38,963 nt of DNA, taken from the NCBI GenBank assembly GCA_946552115.1, contig CAMNRH010000028.1, positions 1 to 38,963 of the forward strand, given 5' to 3'. The notes under the pieces are model-generated. The model ran no database searches. It worked only from the letters and a program-made list of their open reading frames with translations, and was not told the origin of the DNA. Below are positions 31,816 through 38,963 of this stretch, one piece after another. Position 1 is the first letter of the stretch, and each line of letters opens with the position of its first letter. Origin of the DNA: an uncultured Lachnospiraceae bacterium (GTDB taxonomy: Bacteria; Bacillota; Clostridia; Lachnospirales; Lachnospiraceae). A program made the position numbers and the translations under genes.

Positions 31816-33204
31816 TTATACATTTTCACTGTTCTCACTATCTCTTAAATACTTTTTTCCTTGTTCTGATATCATATATTCATATGGGGTTACATCCATT
31901 TTTCGTGACACTAAACCTTTTTCTTCATCCATTTTCTTACATATTTTACTCAATCGGTGTGAATTAATATCGACATCACCAGCAAATTCTTTAGCTTGAA
32001 TATAGTTATCCCTATTATTTAGTTCCATAAGAATCATTAATTCATCTTTGCTTATCCGTGGTAATTCACTAACCACTTTTAAATCATTTAACACCTCATC
32101 ATCAATTTTTGTAATTTCTTCGACCTCCTCGTGGCAAGTAGGGCATTTATATCCGGTAAATTCTAAACCAGCTTTTTCGCTTTCATTAAATATCCTTCCG
32201 CATCCTTTACATTTGATAATCTTAATCTCACTTATTTGTTGAAGAATTGTTTTGGTATAATTAAACGGTCTTTCAATAAAATATGTTCTATATTCTCTAC
32301 CCGTATGCTTTCCCCAAAACAAATTATTCTTCTCGCACAATCCGTAATTAAGGCAATATATATTAACCATCTTTTTATCTCTATTAGCTTTTTCCTCACA
32401 CTTAGAAATAAAATGATTCAATTCCAAAGACTCTAAATATTTATCCGACTCCTGAAGAACATGAAAATGACTAGAATACGGTCTTGCCTTATCATATAAC
32501 TTTCCAGTCAACTCGCCCTTTAGAATTTGGCTTTTGATATCTTTAGAAGTATTAACTATTGCATCTCTGATTTTCTTCAATTGAGAAATATTTCTCTTTT
32601 CTTCTATTGTTAATAAACAATATGTACTATTTTCAAAGAATGCATTAATATTGTTATCATAGTATTTTATTGATGCATTTTTTATATCCTGTAGCGTAAT
32701 TGCTTTGTTGTAAATAATAACACTTTGATATAAGTACGACAAAATAAATCCCATTATTCTTGGAACATTCATAGATATTCTGAACATCAATCTATATACA
32801 TCATTAATTTCATAACTACTTGAGAAAAATTTATTGATATCTAATTTATAATATTCAAATCTATTTTCTAAAAGTCGTCTTGTAAAGTCAATTGCATTTT
32901 CTTCCATCTTCATCGAATCAAATTCTGAATATAATTCATAAAAATCCAACTGTACTTTATCAATTTTTCCCGGATCTATCGCTCCATAATGAACTCTCCC
33001 AGGATAAAATGCTATTTTAAATTTCACAAATTCATCAGACCAATTATTTAATGGCGCTACTATTGTGTCAATAAACAATTTCAAAGCCTCTGCATTTATC
33101 TCCGAAACATCATCAAGCATTACCACAAGTTTCGTAACTCTCATTTTTTTTAGTATTTCTTTTATTTCTTCTATAACATTTTTAATTTGAAATACCTTTA
33201 GCAA
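31816..33204 (-). CDS. P-loop ATPase, C-terminal part downstream of an in-frame stop
   Basis: 462 residues from a TTG at 33204. It holds the Walker B strand (KLVVMLDDVSEI, D31-D32), a helical region, a four-Cys zinc ribbon (C332, C335, C354, C357 in CKGCG...CPTCH) and a winged-helix-like end (RISKDELMILMELNN ... GLVSRKMDV). It is in the same frame as the upstream Walker A ORF, separated by TAA and 12 sense codons (EFQTVREEEYTD and on), so the two are one gene of about 708 codons broken by a nonsense change. Without the N-terminal part it cannot bind ATP. It lies at the end of a DpnII-type R-M operon; a defence role is inference. Confidence 0.75.
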   Translation of the reverse strand: MLKVFQIKNVIEEIKEILKKMRVTKLVVMLDDVSEINAEALKLFIDTIVAPLNNWSDEFVKFKIAFYPGRVHYGAIDPGKIDKVQLDFYELYSEFDSMKMEENAIDFTRRLLENRFEYYKLDINKFFSSSYEINDVYRLMFRISMNVPRIMGFILSYLYQSVIIYNKAITLQDIKNASIKYYDNNINAFFENSTYCLLTIEEKRNISQLKKIRDAIVNTSKDIKSQILKGELTGKLYDKARPYSSHFHVLQESDKYLESLELNHFISKCEEKANRDKKMVNIYCLNYGLCEKNNLFWGKHTGREYRTYFIERPFNYTKTILQQISEIKIIKCKGCGRIFNESEKAGLEFTGYKCPTCHEEVEEITKIDDEVLNDLKVVSELPRISKDELMILMELNNRDNYIQAKEFAGDVDINSHRLSKICKKMDEEKGLVSRKMDVTPYEYMISEQGKKYLRDSENSENV

Positions 33205-33243
33205 TATATCCGTGTATTCTTCTTCTCGTACAGTTTGAAATTC

Positions 33244-33939
33244 TTACGACTGACTGTTTAACCCATCTATACTACTTGATACCCCAACATCCCCCGCCGA
33301 CATAGAAACACCTGCATTTGCACTAATCGTATCTGATTCAGAATGCTTGTTTTCGTTTCCTTCTTTTACTTTTCTTTGTTGTAAAACTGGAACCTCCACA
33401 CTCTTCAGTTTAGAATTATCATCAATCTGCATACGCAATGTGTTAATTTGATTTTTTATTTCTTCACTGCTATTACCAGATATATTATCAACAATTTTGT
33501 TGAAAATATTAATTCTTTGCAGATCAATCTCTTCATATATTCGTTTTAGAACACTTTGAATGAAATTTCTTGCCATCAAATATGTGCTTAAATTTTTACC
33601 ATCTAAATATTCCTGCAAATACTGCTGATTAATGGCTTGTGCTTGTGACGATTCATATATTGTTTTAACATCAACATAACATGGCAAATAATTCTTTTTC
33701 TTTCTGTATTCATTTTCGAGTTTCGAGAAAATAGTTGATTTTCCAGTTCCCTTTCTGCCCACTAAAAAAGTAGTATTATCTAATAAACATTTATTAAGAA
33801 TTATATTGTCAGGAAGTAAATCCACATATAATTTATCAAGAATACTTTTACCACTCTCATCTATTAGGTCTGCTCGACGATATTTTTTTAATGATTCTGA
33901 AATCTCAACAAATCTCCTTTTATCTTCCGCTGTGTACAT
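33244..33939 (-). CDS. P-loop ATPase, N-terminal part ending at an in-frame TAA
   Basis: 231 residues. Walker A is GRKGTGKST (G61-T69). The last 40 residues are a Ser/Gly/Val-rich, probably disordered linker (SANAGVSMSAGDVGVSSS). The start ATG directly follows the dpnII stop (TAAATG), so the gene belongs to the R-M operon. The frame continues past TAA (33246-33244) straight into the Walker B part. CAA or GAA to TAA would explain it. The GRKGTGKS form of Walker A is reminiscent of the Sll1717-type P-loop family often found near defence genes. Confidence 0.75.
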   Translation of the reverse strand: MYTAEDKRRFVEISESLKKYRRADLIDESGKSILDKLYVDLLPDNIILNKCLLDNTTFLVGRKGTGKSTIFSKLENEYRKKKNYLPCYVDVKTIYESSQAQAINQQYLQEYLDGKNLSTYLMARNFIQSVLKRIYEEIDLQRINIFNKIVDNISGNSSEEIKNQINTLRMQIDDNSKLKSVEVPVLQQRKVKEGNENKHSESDTISANAGVSMSAGDVGVSSSIDGLNSQS

Positions 33940-34815
33940 TTAATTTACCTCTCTTTTCATCACAATATCAACAATACCATTTTCCATATCATCAAGACTA
34001 TATACATGTTCCATAACTTCGAATGTCTCTCTCAGATTACCTCTGGCACTCTTCCAGCCAATTCCATCTGTGAACCACACAAAGGTAAATCCATCAATAG
34101 TATCTGCCTCCTGCGAAAGCATCTTGTAGCTTCTTGCGGTTTCATTAAGCTTTGAGCCACCTCCCCCATAGAAGTTTGTTTCAATGCCATAAATCATCTT
34201 GTCTGTCTTGATTACAAAATCAAATCTCTTCGCAGCTTTGCCCTGATTAGAAAGTGCCGATAAATCAATGTTCCACTTATCTTCAATATCTTTAAGATAC
34301 ATTTCCTTAAAGTAACTTACATCCTTTTCAAATCCTGCTGCCACAATATACCTTTCAACCAAATCTTCCATCTGATGACCGCCACGATTCTTGCGACCAT
34401 TAGAATCCAATCCGGTTTCAATACCAAGAACGTAATCTACAAGATTTTTTACCAAATGATTTGCAATCATATCAAATAATCTGGTCTTACGCATGAATAC
34501 CTTATACTGCTCTACGCTATAATTCATCTTCTTGAAATTATACAAGAATGCACCATCTTCATCCTGCGCATAAATTTCATATCCTCTTACCGCAAGGAGT
34601 AATGGAACACATTGCAGTGTCTCCGGATACTTTGTCACTATTCTCTCAAAGTCTTCCTCTATATTTTTCGAACCAATCAAAGAATTAAGAATATTCAATT
34701 CAACCTTGATTTCTTCTACATTTCTTACAACTTTTTCAAAGTCTATATAATAATCATAACTTGATATACTCGGTCTGAATTTACTCAGCCATTCATCAAA
34801 ATCTCTATTTGTCAT
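33940..34815 (-). CDS. dpnB: DpnII-type restriction endonuclease (GATC)
   Basis: A 291-residue homologue of DpnII/MboI-type enzymes that cut unmethylated GATC. Family segments are present throughout: FDEWLSKFRPSI near the start, VELNILNSLIGSKNIEEDF, NHLVKNLVDYVLGIETGLDSNGRKNRGGHQME, and the catalytic core RFDFVIKTDKMIYGIETNFYGGGGSKLNETARSYKML, containing the acidic/Glu active-site residues. It overlaps the DpnA-like gene by 11 bases. Methylation protection is supplied by the Dam and DpnA-like genes upstream. Confidence 0.95.
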   Translation of the reverse strand: MTNRDFDEWLSKFRPSISSYDYYIDFEKVVRNVEEIKVELNILNSLIGSKNIEEDFERIVTKYPETLQCVPLLLAVRGYEIYAQDEDGAFLYNFKKMNYSVEQYKVFMRKTRLFDMIANHLVKNLVDYVLGIETGLDSNGRKNRGGHQMEDLVERYIVAAGFEKDVSYFKEMYLKDIEDKWNIDLSALSNQGKAAKRFDFVIKTDKMIYGIETNFYGGGGSKLNETARSYKMLSQEADTIDGFTFVWFTDGIGWKSARGNLRETFEVMEHVYSLDDMENGIVDIVMKREVN

Positions 34816-35608
34816 TTGCTACCTTCTCCAATCTTTTCTTTGATATTTCCAAGTATTCTTCACTTACATCTATCCCAATAAACTTCCGCCCAAATCGCAC
34901 AGCCTCTACTCCGGTAGTTCCTGAACCGCAAAAAGGATCCAATATAACATGTCCTTCTTCCGTAGATGCTAATACAATCTTTTCAAGCAGATACTCTGGC
35001 TTTTGTGTAGGGTGCTTTCCTTCTGTTTTCTCTGAAGGTTTTGTCAACGCACCCGTCCACACATCCTTCATCTGCTTGCCATCATTTATTTCTTTCATCT
35101 TCTGATAATCAAAAAAATGCCAAGACTTCTTTTCATTCTTCTTTGCCCATAAAATGGTTTCCGTAGAATGTGTGAAGCATCGACATGCTAAGTTTGGTGG
35201 TGGATTTGTTTTCTGCCATGTTATGTTGTTGATTATCTTGAAGCCTTCCTGTTCCAATGCCATACCAATCGAGTATATATTGTGTAATGTTCCCGATATC
35301 CAAATCGTGCCGTTCGGCTTTAGTACTTTCTTACATAACTTAATCCACTTTCTGTTAAACTTGTGTTTCTCCTCGACGCTGGTTCCACTTTCCGAAAGCT
35401 TATCCCATGAGCCTTTATTTACTGAAACCATTTTTCCGCCCTGACAAGTGATACCATCATTACTTAAAAAATAAGGCGGGTCTGCAAATATCATATCCAC
35501 AGATTCCGGTTTCATTTTTGTTAGAATTTTAAAGGAATCACCTAATATAAGTTGTGATTCTTCTGTCTCGAAGTATAATGGCACTTTTTTTGTAAATAAG
35601 TTCTCCAT
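34805..35608 (-). CDS. dpnA: DpnA-like adenine DNA methyltransferase
   Basis: A 267-residue beta-class amino-methyltransferase: catalytic DPPY at 43-46 (IFADPPYFLSND) and the SAM-binding DPFCGSGTTG near 224-233, in the order DPPY-first. It resembles DpnA, which in DpnII systems methylates GATC in single-stranded as well as duplex DNA and so protects incoming transforming DNA. It sits between the acidic protein and the endonuclease, overlapping the latter, which is the DpnM-DpnA-DpnII order with one insertion. Confidence 0.93.
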   Translation of the reverse strand: MENLFTKKVPLYFETEESQLILGDSFKILTKMKPESVDMIFADPPYFLSNDGITCQGGKMVSVNKGSWDKLSESGTSVEEKHKFNRKWIKLCKKVLKPNGTIWISGTLHNIYSIGMALEQEGFKIINNITWQKTNPPPNLACRCFTHSTETILWAKKNEKKSWHFFDYQKMKEINDGKQMKDVWTGALTKPSEKTEGKHPTQKPEYLLEKIVLASTEEGHVILDPFCGSGTTGVEAVRFGRKFIGIDVSEEYLEISKKRLEKVANDK

Positions 35609-35636
35609 TACCTTGACTCCTTAATAAAATATCGTT

Positions 35637-36002
35637 TTATTTTGTAAATAGAATTTCAACATGACCATCTACAAATCCAATGACGATACCTTCTTTATTC
35701 TTTAATATATGGGCATACTCCCCATCTTCAAGATACTGTTTCAAAATTGTAGACATCTCTTCAAGTACAGCATCCCACTCTGAGTCTTTATCCCATGCCA
35801 AAAGTCCTTCTCTAGTTCCAAAATCCGTCACTTCATCACAAGGCCAATCCTCATCATCTGCATCAAAGCGTTCGGTTCCTACCAATTCCATCGACCAAGC
35901 ATTATCTCCATCTTCATATAAATTGAAACAAAATTCCACAACTTCTTCCGGAATTTCTTGCGTCAAAACATTATTTAGCCAATTTACAACTTCATTATAC
36001 AT
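35637..36002 (-). CDS. Highly acidic protein inside the DpnII operon
   Basis: A 121-residue protein with about 31 Asp/Glu against 7 Lys/Arg, and an acidic core (ERFDADDEDWPCDEVTDF). The sequence looks like a compact alpha/beta fold, with no membrane segment. It lies between dam and the dpnA-like gene, where standard DpnII operons have nothing. The ribosome site AAGGAGAAGAAGG is good. Unknown family. The charge would suit a DNA mimic or an immunity-type protein, but nothing in the sequence proves either. Confidence 0.75.
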   Translation of the reverse strand: MYNEVVNWLNNVLTQEIPEEVVEFCFNLYEDGDNAWSMELVGTERFDADDEDWPCDEVTDFGTREGLLAWDKDSEWDAVLEEMSTILKQYLEDGEYAHILKNKEGIVIGFVDGHVEILFTK

Positions 36003-36017
36003 GGTCCTTCTTCTCCT

Positions 36018-36851
36018 TTAATAGTTGCAAATAATTACCTCTTCGCCAACTCTGTTGGATGCATCCGAATTAATCATACGTTTAACACTTACAACATCAA
36101 TTCTGTAACCCTTATTGCCATACAGTTCATTAATCAAATCCGTATTGTGATTTGTAAGCATACAGTAACATCCCCTAGCAGTCAACTCGTCAAATAAGTC
36201 TGCCAACCTTTTATGACTCTCTATATCGAATCCCTCTTTCGTATATGATTCAAATGAAGTAGGATTCAATGGTGCATACGGACTATCTATAAACACAAAA
36301 TCGCCCTTCTTGGCATCCTTACAAGCAGATTCAAAATCTCCGTCAATAATTTTTACTCTCTGAAGATATTTTGAAATCTCCATGATGGCATTTTCATCCA
36401 CGGAAACTCTACGGCTATTGTTGTATGGAACATTAAAAAGTCCCTTGCCATTTACACGATACAAGCCATTAAAACAGTGCTTATTGATAAACACAAACAA
36501 TGCAGCTAACTCTACATCAAACTCTGCTTTCATCAACTTGTCATTGTAATGCTCCCTAAGAGAATAATAGTATTCCTTTCCATCTTCCCACATTTCCTCA
36601 TCCAGCTTCTTTACAGCCTTTAAAAATGCTTCCGGTGCATTACATATCTGCTTATAAGCATTTATTAACGCTTTGTTGATATCGTTTATCAAAGCATTTG
36701 TAGGTAGCAATTCGAAGATCACCGCACCGCCACCTACAAACGGCTCAAAATAATTATTATATTTTTCAGGCATTCTCTCCTTTATCTGTGGAAGCAACTG
36801 ACGCTTTCCGCCAGCCCATTTCACAAATGGAGCGACACTTGAATTACTCAT
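36018..36851 (-). CDS. dpnM: Dam-type DNA adenine methyltransferase (DpnM-like)
   Basis: A 277-residue alpha-class D12 methyltransferase for GATC. FVKWAGGKRQLL (residues 9-20) and YFEPFVGGGAV (about 34-44) form the SAM site; FNGLYRVNGKGLFNVPYN is the family's central segment. The catalytic motif is D189-S-P-Y rather than the usual DPPY. The ATG at 36851 is preferred to 36878 because it has AGAGGAAT upstream and gives the family start. It is the first gene of the DpnII operon, under a TTGTTA-17-TATAAT promoter with an XRE-type operator just upstream. Confidence 0.93.
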   Translation of the reverse strand: MSNSSVAPFVKWAGGKRQLLPQIKERMPEKYNNYFEPFVGGGAVIFELLPTNALINDINKALINAYKQICNAPEAFLKAVKKLDEEMWEDGKEYYYSLREHYNDKLMKAEFDVELAALFVFINKHCFNGLYRVNGKGLFNVPYNNSRRVSVDENAIMEISKYLQRVKIIDGDFESACKDAKKGDFVFIDSPYAPLNPTSFESYTKEGFDIESHKRLADLFDELTARGCYCMLTNHNTDLINELYGNKGYRIDVVSVKRMINSDASNRVGEEVIICNY

Positions 36852-36900
36852 TCTGATTCCTCTTCTCTGTGTCCGCAAAAGGACAATCTTTTACATATCT

Positions 36901-36929
36901 ATTATACTTGCAAACATACAAAATAACAA
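36901..36929 (-). promoter_or_regulatory. Promoter of the DpnII-type operon
   Basis: Minus-strand TTGTTA (36929-36924), 17 bases, TATAAT (36906-36901). Start near 36894, about 43 bases before dam. The operator at 36939-36962 ends ten bases ahead of the -35, an activator-like position. Confidence 0.75.
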
Positions 36930-36938
36930 CCACAAACT

Positions 36939-36962
36939 TTCACTCTTTGTGAATTAATTCAC
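36939..36962. promoter_or_regulatory. TTCAC-N5-GTGAA operator upstream of dam
   Basis: TTCAC-TCTTT-GTGAA at 36939-36953, and its right half also forms GTGAA-TTAA-TTCAC to 36962, giving three half-sites. It overlaps the 3' end of the adjoining methyltransferase gene. The same sequence occurs twice by the XRE gene. Confidence 0.75.
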
Positions 36963-37681
36963 TTCTGAAACACAAATATGTATTCATGCGCCAGCAGGAG
37001 AAAACTATTGTTCTGCCTTTCCCAGTAATCTGTAGAACGGCAATTATGTTGCTCCTTAATAATAATCTCTTTATTCGTAAATCCTACCTGTAAAAAGCAC
37101 TCCATCATACGAAACCCTAACGGAATAACTTTCCCATATTTTCTTACATCCCCTATCATCACAGCACACATTTTGCCCTTTTTCAATACACGAAAAGATT
37201 CCTCAGCGACCTTTTTCGTTTCAGTTAAAAATTCTTCTGCGCCAAGCAAAGAAATATCCCCTTCTATTCCTTTACTATACTTGATGATATTGGCATAAGG
37301 CGGATGCGTACAGATAAAATCAATATGACTATCTTTGATAAAATGTAAATCAGTAGCATTACCATTTCGTGTAAATATTTTTGAATTTGTTTCACATTGG
37401 AATTGTAAATTTGTTTCAGAGATTGAAACAGATTGCGGATTGATGTCAACACCTACCGCATTGCGATTGAGTAGTTTTGCCTCGACTAAGGTTGTTCCAC
37501 TACCCATAAATTGATCTAAGACCCACTCACCGGGATCAGAATAGCGAAGTATCAGATTTCTTGGTACATATGGCGACCAATTCCCTCGATACTTTCCTGA
37601 ATGCGTTGCCCAACTGCCTCTGTCCGGAAATGACCAGACTGTTGTTGGTTCAAGCTTGAAATTATTTGGTTGTAAACTTAT
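36959..37681 (-). CDS. DNA methyltransferase (N4/N6 amino type) with apparent ATA start
   Basis: Read from ATA at 37681 the protein has 240 residues: a conserved-looking N-terminus (SLQPNNFKLEPTTVWSFPDRG), SAM-binding FMGSGTTLVEAK (58-69) and catalytic HPPY (126-129, ICTHPPYANIIKYS). Starting at the first in-frame ATG (37507) would remove the N-terminal 58 residues and begin inside the SAM loop. AAGGAGG lies eight to nine bases before ATA, and no ATG, GTG or TTG is in frame between the previous stop (TAA of the 64-aa gene) and ATA. Either ATA initiates or an ATG start was lost. Target site unknown; no matching endonuclease is identified. Confidence 0.8.
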   Translation of the reverse strand: MSLQPNNFKLEPTTVWSFPDRGSWATHSGKYRGNWSPYVPRNLILRYSDPGEWVLDQFMGSGTTLVEAKLLNRNAVGVDINPQSVSISETNLQFQCETNSKIFTRNGNATDLHFIKDSHIDFICTHPPYANIIKYSKGIEGDISLLGAEEFLTETKKVAEESFRVLKKGKMCAVMIGDVRKYGKVIPLGFRMMECFLQVGFTNKEIIIKEQHNCRSTDYWERQNNSFLLLAHEYIFVFQK

Positions 37682-37699
37682 AAGACATTCCTCCTTCTT

Positions 37700-37894
37700 T
37701 TATTTCCATTGAGCAAAATATTCTGTAACTCCCATCATGCCTCTCATCAAAAATGCAGTCATAATATCTTTCTCAAACTTAATCTTATTCTCAGCAGAAA
37801 GATTATTATAATCACGTTGCATCTCTTGAAATTTTTGTGCAAATCCAATTACAAACTTATCATATTCAAGGTTTTCTTCTTGAATTGATTTCAT
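37700..37894 (-). CDS. Small helical protein upstream of the methyltransferase
   Basis: 64 residues from ATG at 37894, which has AAAGGAGC upstream; a longer frame from 37996 would start inside the operator region. Sequence is helical and charged (LEYDKFVIGFAQKFQEMQRDYNNLSAENKIKFEKDIM). Unknown family. It is 19 bases before the methyltransferase start codon, so the two are cotranscribed, divergent from the XRE gene. Confidence 0.65.
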   Translation of the reverse strand: MKSIQEENLEYDKFVIGFAQKFQEMQRDYNNLSAENKIKFEKDIMTAFLMRGMMGVTEYFAQWK

Positions 37895-37967
37895 TATAGT
37901 TGCTCCTTTCATTGATGATACCAATAAGTCTACATCAATTTTCTCAAAAAATCCACCTCTATTTCCT

Positions 37968-37982
37968 TTCACAATAAGTGAA
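37968..37982. promoter_or_regulatory. TTCAC-N5-GTGAA operator, site 1
   Basis: TTCAC-AATAA-GTGAA, perfect 5-5-5 inverted repeat on the leftward gene's side of the divergent promoter. It would sit about 43 bases upstream of the XRE transcript start. Confidence 0.75.
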
Positions 37983-38012
37983 TTTATATATAACACTTCT
38001 CATGAGATAATA

Positions 38013-38027
38013 TTCACAAATAGTGAA
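38013..38027. promoter_or_regulatory. TTCAC-N5-GTGAA operator, site 2
   Basis: TTCAC-AAATA-GTGAA, 45 bases centre-to-centre from site 1. It immediately follows the XRE gene's likely -10 (GATAAT, 38006-38011), where bound protein would block transcription, and ends 14 bases before its ATG. Confidence 0.75.
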
Positions 38028-38041
38028 AGAGAGGTGTTTGT

Positions 38042-38284
38042 ATGCGTTTCAATAATGACACTGACCTATATCGTGTTATAGGTTCAAATATAAAACATTA
38101 CAGAGAACAAGCTAAATTAACACAAGTACAACTCACCGAACAAGCTCAAATCAGCATCAGCTACCTTTCTAAAATCGAAGCTGCTGGATGTAATAAAAGC
38201 TTGTCTATATCTGTATTAAATCAAATTGCAAATGTACTTGGTGTTGAAATAAGTGAATTTTTCAAGGAGGTAGATACCAAATGA
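38042..38284 (+). CDS. XRE-family controller protein of the R-M island
   Basis: An 80-residue Cro/CI-type protein (IGSNIKHYREQAKLTQVQLTEQAQISISYLSKIEAAGCNKSLSISVLNQIANVLGVEISEFF), the size and fold of restriction-modification C proteins. AGAGAGGTG precedes ATG. Two identical operators flank its promoter and a third lies upstream of dam, so it probably activates and limits both methyltransferase units. Its stop overlaps the next gene as ATGA. Confidence 0.9.
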   Translation: MRFNNDTDLYRVIGSNIKHYREQAKLTQVQLTEQAQISISYLSKIEAAGCNKSLSISVLNQIANVLGVEISEFFKEVDTK

Positions 38285-38892
38285 CCTATGATGAAATGAG
38301 AGAAATTGTTTTAGACCTTCCTTTTGATACTATGTGCGAGGTCTACAACAACGGAGAACAAGCAATTCTGATTTATCGTCCCAGCACATTGTCCGAAAGA
38401 TTTAAAAATTATGATGTTAATACAAATTTTCAAATTTTTCTTAGAATAGGTGATGACAAACCATTCCGTCCAAATCACTTGCGTCTACTTATTGATTTAA
38501 AATTGCGTACCAGAGAACTTCCACAAGCCAAAGAGGAGCTTCTTGTCGCTTTTGACAAAATCTTTTACGGAGAGGAACCTTTAGATGCAATAAAACCATT
38601 AACCCATATTCGTTTTACACAATATATTAATCCAATTGATATTACGGCTATATTGGCTCAATTATTTATAATTGAACAAGATATCGGTTATGGTGGCAAA
38701 AGTACATTTGACCCACCATCACTATATATACATGGTTGGATTAGAACATTTATTGATGCTGACCAAGAAATAGACCAAGTAGTATATCGCATCTGCAGAA
38801 ATACACCTCCTGCTGTAAAATATACATGTCAAGATAATAAAAACCATCCTAAATATAATCCAGATGCACCGTTGCTCTGGTATGTAGATTAA
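38281..38892 (+). CDS. Unrecognised 203-aa protein coupled to the XRE controller
   Basis: A 203-residue soluble protein (MTYDEMREIVLDLPFDTMCEVYNNGEQAILIYRPSTLSERF in outline, ending KYNPDAPLLWYVD). I see no methyltransferase, helicase or clear PD-(D/E)xK motif; the stretch HLRLLIDLKLRTRELPQAKEEL is basic and helical. It overlaps the XRE stop by four bases (ATGA). In R-M loci a gene in this place can be the endonuclease, and an orphan methyltransferase lies on the other side, so a cognate nuclease is possible but not shown. Confidence 0.75.
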   Translation: MTYDEMREIVLDLPFDTMCEVYNNGEQAILIYRPSTLSERFKNYDVNTNFQIFLRIGDDKPFRPNHLRLLIDLKLRTRELPQAKEELLVAFDKIFYGEEPLDAIKPLTHIRFTQYINPIDITAILAQLFIIEQDIGYGGKSTFDPPSLYIHGWIRTFIDADQEIDQVVYRICRNTPPAVKYTCQDNKNHPKYNPDAPLLWYVD

Positions 38893-38897
38893 GAAAG

Positions 38898-38963
38898 GGG
38901 CTGTCGGGAAAGAGAGTGTAATATAAAGTGTGTAAGTTACCGGTAACAAAAACTTATGCACTT
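38898..38963. mobile_element. Probable insertion-sequence end, cut by the window
   Basis: From about 38898 the text GGGGCTGTCGGGAAAGAGAG and then GTGTAATATAAAGTGTGT looks like the terminal repeat of IS256-type elements, and it follows directly on the 203-aa gene. A 12-bp palindrome GTTACCGGTAAC is at 38936-38947. The transposase would lie beyond the window. This is pattern recognition only. Confidence 0.35.

Noticed and set aside
1-38963. CRISPR arrays, rRNA and tRNA genes
   Set aside because: No regularly spaced repeats and no tRNA- or rRNA-like conserved segments were seen on either strand by reading.

Overview
The window reads as a chromosomal segment of a low-to-mid GC gut Firmicute, most likely Lachnospiraceae. 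This rests on the DapL route to lysine, a GlnA/ANTAR pair, strong AGGAGG ribosome sites, a Cys-rich/BIG2 surface protein and IS66 and Tn916-type debris. No rRNA, tRNA or CRISPR was seen.

Core part (1-8300): an FGGY sugar kinase and an SDR dehydrogenase are controlled by a divergent ROK repressor. They are followed by a left-reading operon glnA - ANTAR regulator - dapF - dapL with a strong promoter and an elaborate 200-nt leader.

Scar (8368-12761): an ancestral thiamine operon has been cut open. A good TPP riboswitch remains at the upstream end. A 47-codon thiD stub and the C-terminal part of a HAD phosphatase remain at the downstream end. Between them sits a foreign cassette (marR - nitroreductase - SPL-type radical SAM - mutM - KTR-type Cys-rich ORF) that looks like cargo plus remnants of a Tn916-like conjugative element. 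Several of its genes are damaged.

Middle (12854-28028): greA; a 1146-residue surface protein whose promoter spacer holds eight consecutive C/G; MarR - iron alcohol dehydrogenase - aldehyde dehydrogenase; TetR - flavodoxin; an HD protein; a divergent small-protein/XRE pair; a YdjG-YdjH-YdjI-like envelope-stress module; a GT51 glycosyltransferase; and a SanA/YdcF-like protein.

Accessory end (28090-38963): a crippled type III (ToxN/AbiQ-like) toxin gene; a complete but decayed IS66 element with 25-bp inverted repeats and an 8-bp target duplication; then an AT-rich defence island. The island holds a DpnII-type restriction-modification system (Dam, acidic protein, DpnA-like, DpnII-like), a P-loop ATPase interrupted by one in-frame stop, a second DNA methyltransferase whose only plausible start is ATA, and an XRE regulator with an unrecognised 203-residue protein. 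The same operator (TTCAC-N5-GTGAA) lies in the XRE/methyltransferase divergent promoter and upstream of dam, so one regulator probably controls the island. The window ends in what looks like an insertion-sequence terminus.
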